Assembly (NCBI RefSeq): GCF_014648515.1
Contig: NZ_BMRG01000001.1
Coordinates: forward strand, 14,563 to 78,562
Direction: 5' to 3'
DNA length: 64,000 bases
DNA from: Saccharothrix coeruleofusca
GTDB taxonomy: Bacteria > Actinomycetota > Actinomycetes > Mycobacteriales > Pseudonocardiaceae
Shown: piece by piece, positions 1-9,560 of the stretch
Layout of the letters: each line of letters starts with the position of its first letter
How positions within the stretch are numbered: position 1 is the first letter of the stretch
Program-made: the position numbers and the translations under genes
The notes under the pieces: generated by a model
Databases searched by the model: none
What the model was told of the DNA's origin: nothing
Seen by the model: the letters and a program-made list of their open reading frames with translations, nothing else

Positions 1-1382
1 AACTTGGTCACCACGTCGCCCGCCTTGACCCCCGCCTGCTCGGCCGCACCGCCGCCGCTGACCTCGCGGATCAGCGCGCCGCCCCGGTCGGCGTCGGTGA
101 CCTGCACGCCCAGCACGGTCTGCGTGGCCCGGCCGTTCTCGCTGAGCTCCTTGGCGGTGCGCCGGGCCTGGTCGATCGGGATGGCGAAGCCGATGCCGAC
201 CGAGCCCGCCTGCGAGGACCGGCCGGAGTTGGGGCTGTAGATCGCCGAGTTGACGCCGATGATGCGGCCCTGCATGTCCACCAGCGGGCCGCCGGAGTTG
301 CCGGGGTTGATCGCCGCGTCGGTCTGGATGGCGTCGAGCACGGAGGACTGGCTGCCGTTCTCGCCGCCCGCCCGCACCGGGCGGTTGAGCGAGCTGACGA
401 TGCCGGAGGTGACCGTGCCGTTGAGGTCGAACGGCGAGCCGATGGCCACCACCTCCTGGCCGATCCGCAGGTCGCTGGAGGTGCCCAGCTCGGCGGTGGG
501 CAGCCCGGACACGCCGCGGGCCTTCACCACGGCCAGGTCCGACGACGGGTCGCGGCCGACGATCTCGGCGTCGGCGGTGCTGCCGTCCTGGAACTGCACG
601 CGCACCGGGCCGCCGTTGGCGGCGGACTCGACCACGTGGTTGTTGGTCAGCACCGACCCGTCGGAGCTGATCACGATGCCGGACCCGGCGCCGCCGCTGA
701 CCTGCACCTGCACCACGACGGGCAGCACCTTCTGGGCGACCTGCTCGACGGAGCCCTCGGCCGCGCCGCCGGTCTGCCGCGCGGGCGGCGGGGCGTCCAG
801 CGCGTTGACCACGGTGGCGTCCTCCGCGGCCTGGTAGCCGTAGTAGCCGCCGACCCCGCCCGCGACGCCGCCGACGGCCAGCACCAGCGCGGCCACGCCC
901 GCGACGACCTTGCCGCGACCTCGGGGACGCGGCGGGGCGCTCACCTGCGCGCCGGGCGCGAGGTAGTAGGGACCGGGCTGTCCGGGGGCCTGGCCGGGCA
1001 TCTGGCCAGAGGTCTGTCCGGGCTGGCCGGGGTCCTGCGCGCCGTGGGACCAGCCCGCTTCCGGCGCGGGACCGGGAGCGCCCGCGAAGGGGACGCCGGG
1101 GAAGGAAGTGCCCGCGACCGGGGTGCCGCCCTGCACAGCACCCCGGTCGGTGACACCGGGCGCGGTCCCGTCGCCGCCCTGCACAGCGCCGGGACCGCCT
1201 GCCCACTCCGTCCCGGCGGGGCCGCCCTGCACGGCGCCCGCCCGGTCGGCCTCGGAACCACCGGCGCCCTGGCGCGGGTGGTCCTGATCATGACCGGAAC
1301 CCCCGGTATCGCGCGCCCAAGGGCTGGGCTCGGTGGTCCGGGGCTGCTGCTGCTGGGGCTGCTGCGGCTCGTTCTCGGTCAT
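1..1382 (-). CDS. HtrA/DegP-family trypsin-like serine protease with PDZ domain (3' end outside window)
   Basis: Membrane-anchored protease, probably acting on misfolded envelope proteins. I translated it from ATG at 1382; it runs off the left edge. A Gln/Pro/Gly-rich cytoplasmic head of about 140 residues contains three copies of AVQGG. One membrane segment (VVAGVAALVLAVGGVAGG) follows, then the protease domain. The catalytic triad is visible: His249 in TNNHVV, Asp282 in SSDLAVV and Ser363 in GNSGGP. The last visible residues (AEQAGVKAGDVV) begin the PDZ domain. The layout matches mycobacterial PepD/HtrA proteins. The MprAB-like pair lies about 4 kb upstream on the same strand, which suggests the mprA-mprB-pepD stress module (inference). 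The family call is near certain. Confidence 0.95.
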   Translation of the reverse strand, partial: MTENEPQQPQQQQPRTTEPSPWARDTGGSGHDQDHPRQGAGGSEADRAGAVQGGPAGTEWAGGPGAVQGGDGTAPGVTDRGAVQGGTPVAGTSFPGVPFAGAPGPAPEAGWSHGAQDPGQPGQTSGQMPGQAPGQPGPYYLAPGAQVSAPPRPRGRGKVVAGVAALVLAVGGVAGGVGGYYGYQAAEDATVVNALDAPPPARQTGGAAEGSVEQVAQKVLPVVVQVQVSGGAGSGIVISSDGSVLTNNHVVESAANGGPVRVQFQDGSTADAEIVGRDPSSDLAVVKARGVSGLPTAELGTSSDLRIGQEVVAIGSPFDLNGTVTSGIVSSLNRPVRAGGENGSQSSVLDAIQTDAAINPGNSGGPLVDMQGRIIGVNSAIYSPNSGRSSQAGSVGIGFAIPIDQARRTAKELSENGRATQTVLGVQVTDADRGGALIREVSGGGAAEQAGVKAGDVVTK

Positions 1383-1453
1383 GTCCACCACTGTGCGGTG
1401 CCCGCCTGAGAAGAGGCTTAAACAGACCTGGGCGTCAGTTGTGAGTCCGCGGA

Positions 1454-2542
1454 TCACCGCGCCGAGGCGCGCAGCCGCTCCGCGATCTGCTCCGGGGTGA
1501 CGTCGTTGACCCACACGCCCATGCCCGACTCCGACCCGGCCAGGTACTTCAGCTTGTCCGCCGTGCGCAGCACCGAGAACACCTCCAGGTGCAGCCAGGC
1601 CAGGTCGCGGCCGGTGCGCACGGGGGCCTGGTGCCAGGCCGCGATGTAGGGCAGGGGGCGCTGGTAGAGGCCGTCGAGCCGGTGCAGCACCTCCAGGTAC
1701 AGCCGGGCGAAGTCGTCCCGCTCGGCGTCGGTCAGCGCGGGCAGGTCCGGCACCTGGCGGTGCGGCACCACGTGCACCTCGACCGGCCAGCGGGCGGCGG
1801 CGGGCACGAACGCGGTCCAGTGCCCGGACTCCGCGACGACCCGGACCTCAGCCGCGCGCTCCGCCGCCAAGATGTCACCCAGAAGTGGACGTCCATGCTC
1901 TTCCAGGTACTTCCCGGCCACCGAGAGCATCCGCTCGGTCTTCGGCGTGACGAACGGGTAGCCGTAGATCTGCCCGTGCGGGTGGTGCAGCGTGACGCCG
2001 ATTTCCTCGCCCCGGTTCTCGAAGGGGAAGACCTGCTCCACCCCCGGCACCTCGGCCAGCGCGGCGGTCCGCTCCGCCCACACGTCCACCACGGTGCGCA
2101 CCCGGCCCGCGCTCAGCTCGCCGAAGGAGCTGTTGTGGTCGGAGGTGAAGCAGACCACCTCGCACCGGCCCAGGCCGGGCGCGCGGGCCACCATCGGCAT
2201 CCCGTCCACCGTCGGCGGCAGGTCCGGCACGGTCGGCGCGAACGACGGGAACCGGTTCTCGAACACCACCACGTCGTAGCCGGACTCGGGGATCTCCGTC
2301 GGCTTGCCCGGCGTGGACGGGCACAGCGGGCACAGGTCGGCGGGCGGCTTGTAGGTGCGGGTCTGCCGGTGCGCCGCGATGCCCACCCACTCCGCGGTCA
2401 GCGGGTCGCGCCGCACCTCCGACAGCGGCTGGGTGCGCGGGAGGTCCCTGGTGTCCACCGCCTGGCGCGGCGGCGCGTCCGGCGAGTCGTCGTAGTAGAT
2501 GATCTCCCGGCCGTCGGCCAGCTTGCCCGCCGTGCGCTTCAC
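1454..2542 (-). CDS. galT: Galactose-1-phosphate uridylyltransferase
   Basis: Second Leloir-pathway enzyme: exchanges UMP between UDP-glucose and galactose-1-phosphate in the cytoplasm. The protein has 362 residues, normal for the family. The active-site motif HPHGQ is present (TLHHPHGQIYGYP), with the nucleophilic histidine between P and G. Cysteine pairs near residues 71-74 (CPLCPS) fit the structural metal site. It starts with GTG at 2542, overlapping the stop of the upstream DeoR gene by four bases (GTGA), so translation is probably coupled. It is the last gene of the beta-galactosidase/DeoR/galT operon, which would process galactose released by the first gene. No galK or galE is in the window. 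Confidence 0.96.
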   Translation of the reverse strand: MKRTAGKLADGREIIYYDDSPDAPPRQAVDTRDLPRTQPLSEVRRDPLTAEWVGIAAHRQTRTYKPPADLCPLCPSTPGKPTEIPESGYDVVVFENRFPSFAPTVPDLPPTVDGMPMVARAPGLGRCEVVCFTSDHNSSFGELSAGRVRTVVDVWAERTAALAEVPGVEQVFPFENRGEEIGVTLHHPHGQIYGYPFVTPKTERMLSVAGKYLEEHGRPLLGDILAAERAAEVRVVAESGHWTAFVPAAARWPVEVHVVPHRQVPDLPALTDAERDDFARLYLEVLHRLDGLYQRPLPYIAAWHQAPVRTGRDLAWLHLEVFSVLRTADKLKYLAGSESGMGVWVNDVTPEQIAERLRASAR

Positions 2543-3336
2543 GCGAGTTCCTCTCCCCTGCCGGGCACGTGCGCCAGCACCAGTTCGCCCACTTGCTCGC
2601 CGAGCACGGCCCTGGCCTGCTCGGGCAGTCCTTCATCGGTCACCAGCACGTGGGCCTCGTCCAGGTCGGCGATGGTGGAGATGCCGACCGTGCCCCACTT
2701 GGTGTGGTCGGCGAGGACCACCACCCGCCCCGCGGCGTCCACCAGCGCCCGGTCGGTCTCGCTCTCGTTCAGGTTCGGCGTGGTGAAGCCGGAGCGCTCG
2801 GCCATCCCGTGCACGCCCAGGAACACCACGTCCAGGTGCAGCGACCGCAGCGCCTGCACCGCCACCGGGCCGACCAGCGCGTCCGACGGCGTGCGCACGC
2901 CGCCGGTGAGCACCACCGTGCGGTCGGTGCGCCCGCTCTGCTGGAGCACGTCGGCCACCCGGATGGAGTTGGTCACCACGGTCAGGTCCGGGATGTCGTC
3001 CAGGAACCGCGCCAGCGTCCACGTCGTGGTGCCCGCCGACAGCCCGATCGCGGTGCCCGGCCGCACCAGGCCGGCCGCCCGCGCCGCGATGGCCTCCTTC
3101 TCCGGCAGCTGGCGCACCGACTTGGCCTCGAAGCCGGGTTCGTCGGTGCTGCGGCCGACCACGGAGGTGGCCCCGCCGTAGACCTTCTCCAGCAGCCCGC
3201 GCGAGGCCAGCACGTCCAGGTCGCGGCGCACCGTCATGTCCGACACGCCCAGTCGCACCACCAGGTCGCTGACCCGGACCGCGCCGGTGCGGCGGACCTC
3301 CTCCAGGATCACCGCCTGCCGTTGTCGCGCCAGCAC
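2539..3336 (-). CDS. DeoR/GlpR-family transcriptional regulator of the galactoside operon
   Basis: Sugar-responsive repressor of 265 residues. The N-terminal HTH (VSDLVVRLGVSDMTVRRDLD, about residues 20-40) carries the DeoR signature. The C-terminal half is the DeoR sensor domain, which resembles a sugar isomerase and binds phosphorylated sugars (GLSAGTTTWTLARFL, then VVLTGGVR). I chose GTG at 3336 because it lies one base after the upstream stop, has a GGAAGAGG ribosome site in the end of that gene, and gives the expected N-terminus VLARQRQAVILEE. A longer open frame to 3501 exists but runs inside the beta-galactosidase gene. It probably controls its own operon through the TTGAC-type repeats near 5350-5540. 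Confidence 0.94.
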   Translation of the reverse strand: MLARQRQAVILEEVRRTGAVRVSDLVVRLGVSDMTVRRDLDVLASRGLLEKVYGGATSVVGRSTDEPGFEAKSVRQLPEKEAIAARAAGLVRPGTAIGLSAGTTTWTLARFLDDIPDLTVVTNSIRVADVLQQSGRTDRTVVLTGGVRTPSDALVGPVAVQALRSLHLDVVFLGVHGMAERSGFTTPNLNESETDRALVDAAGRVVVLADHTKWGTVGISTIADLDEAHVLVTDEGLPEQARAVLGEQVGELVLAHVPGRGEELA

Positions 3337-3337
3337 G

Positions 3338-5320
3338 TCACACCTCTTCCCTGAGCACGGCCACGCCGCCCGCGGGCACCCGCAGCTGTCCACCGACCCG
3401 CGCGCCGGAGAGCAGTTCCAGGCCGGTCGCGGGCAGTTCCGCGTCGCGTTCGCCGTGGTTGACCACGACCAGCCACGATACGTCCGCGCCGTCGAGCGCA
3501 CCGCGACGGCGGACCGCCTCGACGCCCTCGGGGCCGCGCGCCACGCCCGCCCGGTCCAGCACGGCGGCCACCAGCGCGTCCAGCCCCTCGCCGCGCAGGC
3601 CGCAGGCCAGGTACCAGGCGTCGCCGTGGCGGGTCACCGCGGGCACTCCCGCCAGCGGGCCGTCGGCGTAGCGGGAGACCACCTCGGCGGACTCCGCGTG
3701 CAGCCACTCCGTCCACACCGCGACCTCGCCGCCGTCGTCCAGCCGGACGGTTTCCCCTTGGCGCAGCGGGAAGAACTCCTCGGTGCGCACGCCCAGCAGC
3801 TCGCGCAGCGCGCCGGGGTAGCCGCCGGGGTGCACGTGGTCGCGCCGGTCGGCGATGCCGGACAGGTAGGTCACCAGCAGGTGGCCGCCGCCCGCCGCGT
3901 AGGAGGCCAGCGGCTCCGCGTCGTCCATCAGGTACAGCGACGGCACGACCACCAGCCGGTAGCCGGACAGCTCCGCGTCGGGCGGCACGAAGTCCACGGT
4001 GACCCCGGCCCGCCACAGCGCGCGGTAGAGCGCGAGAGCGTTGTCCTGGTAGGAGAAGTCGACGGTCGGGTGCGCGGGCTGGCGGGAGGCCCACAGGGAC
4101 TGCCAGTCGTACACCAGCGCCACCTCGGCGTCCACAGTGGACCCGACGATCTCCTTCAGGCGCGCGTACTCCGTGCCGACCTGGCACACCTCGCGGAAGA
4201 CCCCGGTGTCCTCGCCCGCGTGCGGCACCATCGCCGAGTGGAACCGCTCCGCGCCCGCCACCGACTGCCGCCACTGGAAGAACAGCGTGCCGTCGGCGCC
4301 TCGGGCCAGGTGCGCGTAGGCGTTGCGCCGCATCTCGCCGGGCGGCTTGGCGGTGTTGCGCGGCTGCCAGTTGACCGCCGAGGTCGAGTTCTCCATCAGC
4401 AGCCACGGCCGCCCGCCCGCCAGACCGCGCACCAGGTCCGCGCAGAACGCCAGCTCGACGTGCCGCTCCGGGTCCTCCGCGCGTAGGTAGTGGTCGTTGG
4501 AGACGAAGTCGACCTCGCGCGCCCACGCCCAGTAGTCCAGCTCGGCGAAGGTCCACATCACCATGAAGTTGGTGGTCACCGGCACGCCGGGGGTGACCTC
4601 GCGCAGCACGTCGCGCTCGGCCTTGAACAGCTCCAGCAGCGCGTCGGAGCAGAACCGGTCGAAGTCCAGCAGCTGGCCGGGGTTGCCGAAGCTCGGCGTC
4701 ACGCGCGGCGGCAGCACCTGCGCCCAGTCGGTGTAGTGCTGGCTCCAGAACGCCGTGCCCCACGACTCGTTGAGCGCCGCCAGGTCGCCGTGGCGGGCGC
4801 GCAGCCACTCCCGGAACGCCGCGCCGCAGCGGTCGCAGTAGCAGCGCGGGACGTGGCAGCCGTACTCGTTGCCGACGTGCCAGGCGGCCAGCGCCGGGTG
4901 GTCCCGGTAGCGCTCGGCCAGCGCGCGGGCCAGCGCCACCGCCTTGTCCCGGTAGCGCCGCGAGGTCGGGCAGTAAGCCTGCCGGGAGCCGTGCGAGAGC
5001 CGCACGCCGTCGGCCCGCTCGGGCAGCACGTCGGGGTAGCGGGTGGTCAGCCAGGGCGGCGGCGCGGCGGTGGCGGTGGCCAGGTCGACCCGGATGCCGT
5101 GCTCGGCCAGCAGGTCCAGCGCGCGGTCCAGCCAGCCGAACTCGTAGCGCCCCTCCTCGACCTCCAGCAGCGCCCACGCGAAGACGCCGACGGTGACCAG
5201 GTCGACCCCGGCCCGGCGCATCAGCTCGACGTCCTGCCGCCACACCGCCTCGGGCCACTGCTCGGGGTTGTAGTCCGCCCCCCAGGCCAGGCCGGGCAGG
5301 GCGGTGGGCCAGCTCGTCAT
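3338..5320 (-). CDS. GH42 beta-galactosidase
   Basis: Cytoplasmic glycoside hydrolase of 660 residues, normal for GH42, that releases terminal beta-galactose. It has the A-type TIM barrel with general acid Glu152 in HVGNEYG and a likely nucleophile Glu310 in LLMENSTS. The cysteine cluster CHVPRCYCDRC just after residue 152 matches the zinc site of many GH42 enzymes. The C-terminal trimerisation and beta domains are present. ATG at 5320 gives the usual N-terminus (PGLAWGADYNPEQWP); a longer frame to 5365 adds residues unlike the family. There is no signal peptide, so the substrate must be imported, but no sugar transporter is in the window. First gene of a three-gene operon. Confidence 0.95.
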   Translation of the reverse strand: MTSWPTALPGLAWGADYNPEQWPEAVWRQDVELMRRAGVDLVTVGVFAWALLEVEEGRYEFGWLDRALDLLAEHGIRVDLATATAAPPPWLTTRYPDVLPERADGVRLSHGSRQAYCPTSRRYRDKAVALARALAERYRDHPALAAWHVGNEYGCHVPRCYCDRCGAAFREWLRARHGDLAALNESWGTAFWSQHYTDWAQVLPPRVTPSFGNPGQLLDFDRFCSDALLELFKAERDVLREVTPGVPVTTNFMVMWTFAELDYWAWAREVDFVSNDHYLRAEDPERHVELAFCADLVRGLAGGRPWLLMENSTSAVNWQPRNTAKPPGEMRRNAYAHLARGADGTLFFQWRQSVAGAERFHSAMVPHAGEDTGVFREVCQVGTEYARLKEIVGSTVDAEVALVYDWQSLWASRQPAHPTVDFSYQDNALALYRALWRAGVTVDFVPPDAELSGYRLVVVPSLYLMDDAEPLASYAAGGGHLLVTYLSGIADRRDHVHPGGYPGALRELLGVRTEEFFPLRQGETVRLDDGGEVAVWTEWLHAESAEVVSRYADGPLAGVPAVTRHGDAWYLACGLRGEGLDALVAAVLDRAGVARGPEGVEAVRRRGALDGADVSWLVVVNHGERDAELPATGLELLSGARVGGQLRVPAGGVAVLREEV

Positions 5321-5350
5321 GGCGCTCAGCGTGGCCGAACGGGACCGCCA

Positions 5351-5542
5351 AGTCAACACAGTCAAACATGACTGATCGTTCGGGTCTGTTCGGCACTCCC
5401 GCCCGCCCGACCGCGCACACCTCGGTTACGGACACCCAAAAATGGAGTTCAGCAGCCAAGTGACAGGGGTTGACACGCACGACAACCAAGAGCACAACGT
5501 GCGCAACTTTGTTTGACTCCGTGTTGGGTTGACTCCGTTGGG
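5351..5542. promoter_or_regulatory. Candidate DeoR operator array upstream of the beta-galactosidase operon
   Basis: This 238-bp gap holds at least five TTGAC[TA]/AGTCAA elements. AGTCAA occurs at 5351 and 5360, and TTGACA near 5470. The near-identical direct repeats TTGACTCCGTGTTGGG (5513-5528) and TTGACTCCGTTGGG (5529-5542) follow. CAGTCA-aaca-TGACTG (5359-5374) is also a perfect inverted repeat, 39 bases before the GH42 start. Repeated sites fit DeoR-family binding, but assignment to the operon's own regulator is inferred from position. Confidence 0.5.
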
Positions 5543-5558
5543 TGTCCTCCGACCGGGG

Positions 5559-6938
5559 TCAGGGGCGACCGGGCAGGCGGACCGCGAACAGCGCGCCGCC
5601 CTCCGGGGCCCGGCCCGCGTAGACCGCGCCGCCGTGGCGCTCCGCCGCCTGCTTGACGATGGCCAGCCCCAGGCCGGAGCCGGGCAGCGTGCGCGCCTCC
5701 GACGAGCGGTAGAAGCGCTCGAACACGTGCGGCAGGTCCGCCTCGGCGACCCCCGGCCCGGAGTCGGCCACCTCCAGCACCGCGCTGCCGTCACCGAGCT
5801 GGCGCAGCTCCACCCGCACCACCCCGTCGTCCGGGGTGAACTTCACCGCGTTGTCCAGCAGGTTCAGCACCGCCCGCTCCAGCGCGCTGGAATCGCCCAG
5901 CAGCGACCACGGCTGCAGCTGCCGCACCTCGAACCGGATGTCGGTCGCCGCGCGCCTGCGCGCCCGGTCCAGCGCCCGCTCCACCACCTCGACCAGGTCC
6001 ACCGGCTCCTGCACCACCTGCGGCGCGTCCTCGCGGGCCAGCTCCACCAGGTCGCCGATCAGCGTGGTCAGCTCGTCCAGCTGCGCGCGCACGTCGGCGT
6101 GGATCTCCGCCTTGTCCTCCTCGGCCAGCGTGGGCGCGCCCGGCCGCTCGGAGGCCAGCAGCAGCTCCAGGTTGGTGCGCATGGACGTCAGCGGGGTGCG
6201 CAGCTCGTGGCCCGCGTCGGCGACCAGCCTGCGCTGCCGCTCCTGCGACTCGGCCACCGCGCCCAGCATCGCGTTGAACCGCTGGGTCAGCCGGGCCAGC
6301 TCGTCGTCCCCGGACACCGGGATCGGCCGCAGGTCGCCGGTCAGCGCGACCCGCTCGGTGGCCTCGGTCAGCCGCTGCACCGGCCGCAGACCGGTGCGCG
6401 CGACCGCCGTGCCCGCCGCCGCCGCCACCAGCACGCCCAGCCCGCTGATCACGAACAGCACCACGCTGAGCTTGGCCAGCGTGGTGTGCATCGGCTTCAT
6501 CGACTGGGCGATCACCATGGCCTGGCCGTCGCCGTAGGGCACCGAGATGACCCGGAAGTCCGTGCGGGTGTCGGTCCAGATGTTCTCCAGCACCTTCCCC
6601 CGCGCCACCTCCAGGTCGGCGTCGCGGGTCGGCGGCCGGACGGTGTACTTCGGGTACACGATGCTGCCGTCCACGTGCAGCACGCCGATGCGGATGTCCC
6701 CGGCGGCCAGGAACGCGCCGGGCATCTCGTCGACCTCGTTGTTGACCTTGGGGGCCGCCACGGCGGCCTCGGCGCGCTGGCGCAGGTGGGCGTCGAGCTG
6801 GGCGTGCAGGTTCTGGCTGACCGTCAGGTACGCGCCCAGCGACACCAGGGCCACCGCCCCGGCCACGCAGAACGCGGCCAGCAGGGTCACGCGAGCGCGC
6901 AGGGAGAACCGCTGGAAGCGGCCACCGGCATCGATCAC
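5559..6938 (-). CDS. MprB-like sensor histidine kinase
   Basis: Membrane sensor kinase of 459 residues. One N-terminal transmembrane helix (about residues 16-38) is followed by an extracytoplasmic sensor of about 130 residues. A second helix ([20 protein letters not shown]) leads to HAMP, then HisKA with phosphoacceptor His244 in [10 protein letters not shown], then HATPase with the N box ([11 protein letters not shown]) and G boxes ([15 protein letters not shown]). GTG at 6938 overlaps the regulator stop by four bases. A longer frame to 7079 lies inside the regulator. Size, layout and partner match mycobacterial MprB, which senses envelope stress; the stimulus here is inferred. Confidence 0.94.
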   Translation of the reverse strand: MIDAGGRFQRFSLRARVTLLAAFCVAGAVALVSLGAYLTVSQNLHAQLDAHLRQRAEAAVAAPKVNNEVDEMPGAFLAAGDIRIGVLHVDGSIVYPKYTVRPPTRDADLEVARGKVLENIWTDTRTDFRVISVPYGDGQAMVIAQSMKPMHTTLAKLSVVLFVISGLGVLVAAAAGTAVARTGLRPVQRLTEATERVALTGDLRPIPVSGDDELARLTQRFNAMLGAVAESQERQRRLVADAGHELRTPLTSMRTNLELLLASERPGAPTLAEEDKAEIHADVRAQLDELTTLIGDLVELAREDAPQVVQEPVDLVEVVERALDRARRRAATDIRFEVRQLQPWSLLGDSSALERAVLNLLDNAVKFTPDDGVVRVELRQLGDGSAVLEVADSGPGVAEADLPHVFERFYRSSEARTLPGSGLGLAIVKQAAERHGGAVYAGRAPEGGALFAVRLPGRP

Positions 6939-7627
6939 GGAGGGGTCTCCCGCAGCACGTAGCCCACGCCGCGCACGGTGTGCAGCAACCTCGGCTCGCC
7001 GCTGGCCTCGGTCTTGCGGCGCAGGTAGCCGACGTAGACCTCCAGCGCGTTGCCCGAGGTGGGGAAGTCGTAGCCCCACACGTCTTCCAGGATGCGACCG
7101 CGGGTGAGCACCTGCTTGGGGTGCGCCAGGAACAGCTCCAGCAGCGCGAACTCGGTCCGGGTGAGACTGATCGACCGGTCGCCGCGCCGCACGTCGCGGG
7201 TGTTGGGGTCCAGCTCCAGGTCGGCGAAGCGCAGCACCGCGCCCGCCGTCTCGTCCCCGGCGTCCGGGGCGGCCCGCCGCAGCAGCGCGCGCAGCCGGGC
7301 CAGCAGCTCCTCCAGCGCGAACGGCTTGGGCAGGTAGTCGTCGGCGCCCGCGTCCAGACCGGACACCCGGTCGGACACCGCGTCCCGCGCGGTGAGCACC
7401 AGGATGGGCAGGTCGTCACCGGTGCTGCGCAGCCTGCGGCACACCTCCAGGCCGTCCAGCCTGGGCATCATGACGTCGAGGACCATCGCATCCGGGCGCT
7501 GGGTGAGGACGGATTCGAGCGCCTGCTGGCCGTCTCCGGCCAGGTCGACCTGGTAGCCGTTGAACTGCAGTGAGCGGCGGAGCGACTCACGCACGGCCCG
7601 GTCGTCGTCGACAACGAGGATGCGCAT
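6935..7627 (-). CDS. MprA-like OmpR-family response regulator
   Basis: DNA-binding partner of the adjacent kinase, 230 residues. The receiver domain starts at once ([16 protein letters not shown]) with phosphorylated Asp51 in VLDVMMP and the conserved Lys in LPKPF. The C-terminal winged helix includes [16 protein letters not shown] and the final VRGVGYVLR hairpin typical of OmpR/PhoB. ATG at 7627 gives the standard N-terminus. The kinase start overlaps the stop, so the two are a translationally coupled operon. In mycobacteria MprA drives pepD (htrA) and stress sigma factors; the HtrA gene about 4 kb downstream on the same strand supports the analogy. Confidence 0.95.
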   Translation of the reverse strand: MRILVVDDDRAVRESLRRSLQFNGYQVDLAGDGQQALESVLTQRPDAMVLDVMMPRLDGLEVCRRLRSTGDDLPILVLTARDAVSDRVSGLDAGADDYLPKPFALEELLARLRALLRRAAPDAGDETAGAVLRFADLELDPNTRDVRRGDRSISLTRTEFALLELFLAHPKQVLTRGRILEDVWGYDFPTSGNALEVYVGYLRRKTEASGEPRLLHTVRGVGYVLRETPP

Positions 7628-7755
7628 GGGCTCAGTGTTGCCCCTGGTCCTGAGAGCCGCCTGAGAACCCGGTGTGAGCTGTCCCGTCTTTCCGCCGCCA
7701 CCCGCGGATCGCGCGGAAAGCGAACTCGCGGTGCCGGAACGCCCGGTTCGCGGGA

Positions 7756-8361
7756 TCAGTGCTCCTTGGGGACGGGGGCGTTCCAGCGGCGCCACAGGGC
7801 GACCAGGCGCAGCGCCACGATCAGCGCCGAGCCGGCCAGCGCGGTGAGACCGGCGGGCAGCCCGAGGCGGTCGCCCGCCGCGACCACGGCGGCCCCGGCC
7901 AGCGCGGCGACCGCGTAGATCTCCCGGCGCAGCACCAGCGGGATCTCCCGCAGCAGCACGTCGCGCAGCGCGCCGCCGCCGATGCCGGTGGTCATGCCCA
8001 CCAGGCAGGCGGCGTAGGCCGGGACGCCCAGCGCCAGCGCGGTCGAGGTGCCCGAGGTGACGAACAGGCCCAGGCCGACCGCGTCCAGCAGCAGCACCGA
8101 CCGGCGCAGCCGGGCCAGCGCCGGGTGGAAGCGGAACACCACCACCCCGGTCACCGAGGCCACCAGCAGGTAGGGCCAGGTGACCAGGTTCGTGGGCGGG
8201 TGCACGCCCAGCAGCACGTCGCGCAGCGCGCCGCCGCCGAGCGCGGTGGTCAGCGCGATCACGACCACGCCGAACACGTCCAGCCGGGCCCGCACCGCCG
8301 CCACCGCGCCGGACGCGGCGAACGCCGCGATCCCGATCAGTTCCAACGCGTCGAGCAACAC
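7756..8361 (-). CDS. Trimeric intracellular cation channel (TRIC/UPF0126) family membrane protein
   Basis: Small inner-membrane protein of 201 residues with about seven hydrophobic segments. It contains the duplicated UPF0126 motif: [10 protein letters not shown] occurs twice ([15 protein letters not shown] and [15 protein letters not shown]), about 83 residues apart. The family includes prokaryotic TRIC-like potassium channels and proteins annotated as glycine transporters (YadS/YicG), so the substrate is open. The start is GTG at 8361, with no strong ribosome site. It stands alone, 128 bases upstream of the response regulator and on the same strand; the gap probably holds the regulator promoter. 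Confidence 0.9.
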   Translation of the reverse strand: MLLDALELIGIAAFAASGAVAAVRARLDVFGVVVIALTTALGGGALRDVLLGVHPPTNLVTWPYLLVASVTGVVVFRFHPALARLRRSVLLLDAVGLGLFVTSGTSTALALGVPAYAACLVGMTTGIGGGALRDVLLREIPLVLRREIYAVAALAGAAVVAAGDRLGLPAGLTALAGSALIVALRLVALWRRWNAPVPKEH

Positions 8362-8410
8362 GGCTGGCCAGGGTAGTTGTCCTGGTCCCAGGGCACCGGG
8401 CGGAGCCGGG

Positions 8411-9550
8411 TCAGAAGAAGTCGGCCAGCCTGGGCACGCCGGGCGCGGCGACCAGCTGGTCCAGCAGCGCCGCGTCCCCGCCGCCGTCCAGCAACCCGGC
8501 CCGCCGCAACGCGCGCGTGTCGTGCATCCCGCTGAACCACGGCCCCAGCGCCCGCGCGTGCACCCGGACCGCGCCGCTGCCGCCGGGCTCGACCCGCACC
8601 CGCCCGTCCTCCACGACCAGCCGCTGCCGCCCGGCGTGCCAGGGCGCGTGCTCGTCGACGACCTCCAGGTCCACCGCCGCCGGACGCAGGAACGCCGCGC
8701 CCGGCCAGCCCCGCGCCGCCACCGCCGCGGGCAGGTCGACCACCCGCAGCAGCCACGTGGAGGTGGTCACGGAGTACCGGATGCCCTGGTTGACCAGCAG
8801 CCCGACCACCGCCGGGTCGGTCACCCGCAGCGACAGCCGCTCCAGCGTCCCGCCCCAGGAGGTCAGCTCCCGCAGCAGCCCGAGCGCGGCGTCGGCGTCC
8901 CGGCCGACCAGGTCGAACACCTTCAGCCCGTCGCGGGTCCGCTCGGCGGTCAGGTACCCGCGCACCTCGCCGTCGTGCCCCGGCACCACCGACACCACGT
9001 CGTGCCGCAGCACGTCGGCCACGTCGACGGCGGGCTTCTCGCGGGTGAGCAGCCCGTCCACCCCGCTGGCCAGGTCGAGGTAGCAGGCGTGCAGCGCGTC
9101 CAGGTCGCCCTCCCACGCCGCCCGCGAGAGCACCCTCGGCCCGCGCGGCAGCCGGTCCACGCTCAAGTCCAGCCACTCGAACACGCCCGCCCGCTCCCAG
9201 CCGCACGACCGGTACAGGGCGGGCACCGTGGCGTAGAGCACCGACAGCGGCTGGCCGTGCTCGCGCAGCGAGCGCAGGGTCGCGTCGAGCAGGCCGGTGG
9301 CCACGCCGCGCCCCCTGGCGTAGGGGTCCACGGCGACGCCGCCGATGCCGCCCATCGGCACCGGCAGCCCGCCGTAGAACTGGTGGAACTCCCGGATGGT
9401 CAGCACCGCCGCGGCGCGGCCGTCCAGCTCGGCGACCAGCCCGCGCAGGCCCGGCCGCGCCGGGTCCTCGTCGGGGGCGCTGCCGAACGCGACCTTGCGC
9501 AGGCGGGCGGTCTCGGCCGCGTCGTCCGCGGTGATGTCCCTGATCCGCAC
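8411..9550 (-). CDS. Eis-like GNAT N-acetyltransferase with C-terminal sterol-carrier domain
   Basis: Acetyl-CoA-dependent acetyltransferase of 379 residues. The first GNAT domain has the acetyl-CoA loop VDPYARGRGVATGLLDA (about residues 75-95). A second GNAT-like fold and a C-terminal SCP2-like region (VHARALGPWFSGMHDTRAL) follow, ending in PRLADFF. This three-part layout, with a terminal carboxylate as catalytic base, is that of the Eis family, which acetylates several amines of aminoglycosides or lysines in proteins. The natural substrate cannot be read from sequence. It starts with ATG at 9550, 10 bases after the stop of the dehydrogenase gene, so the two may share a transcript. Confidence 0.9.
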   Translation of the reverse strand: MRIRDITADDAAETARLRKVAFGSAPDEDPARPGLRGLVAELDGRAAAVLTIREFHQFYGGLPVPMGGIGGVAVDPYARGRGVATGLLDATLRSLREHGQPLSVLYATVPALYRSCGWERAGVFEWLDLSVDRLPRGPRVLSRAAWEGDLDALHACYLDLASGVDGLLTREKPAVDVADVLRHDVVSVVPGHDGEVRGYLTAERTRDGLKVFDLVGRDADAALGLLRELTSWGGTLERLSLRVTDPAVVGLLVNQGIRYSVTTSTWLLRVVDLPAAVAARGWPGAAFLRPAAVDLEVVDEHAPWHAGRQRLVVEDGRVRVEPGGSGAVRVHARALGPWFSGMHDTRALRRAGLLDGGGDAALLDQLVAAPGVPRLADFF

Positions 9551-9560
9551 GCCGTCCTGC

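Noticed and set aside
3309-5495. 728-aa minus-strand ORF over the beta-galactosidase
   Set aside because: Same-strand frame shift of the GH42 gene with random-looking Arg/Gly-rich sequence; the GH42 frame has both catalytic Glu residues.
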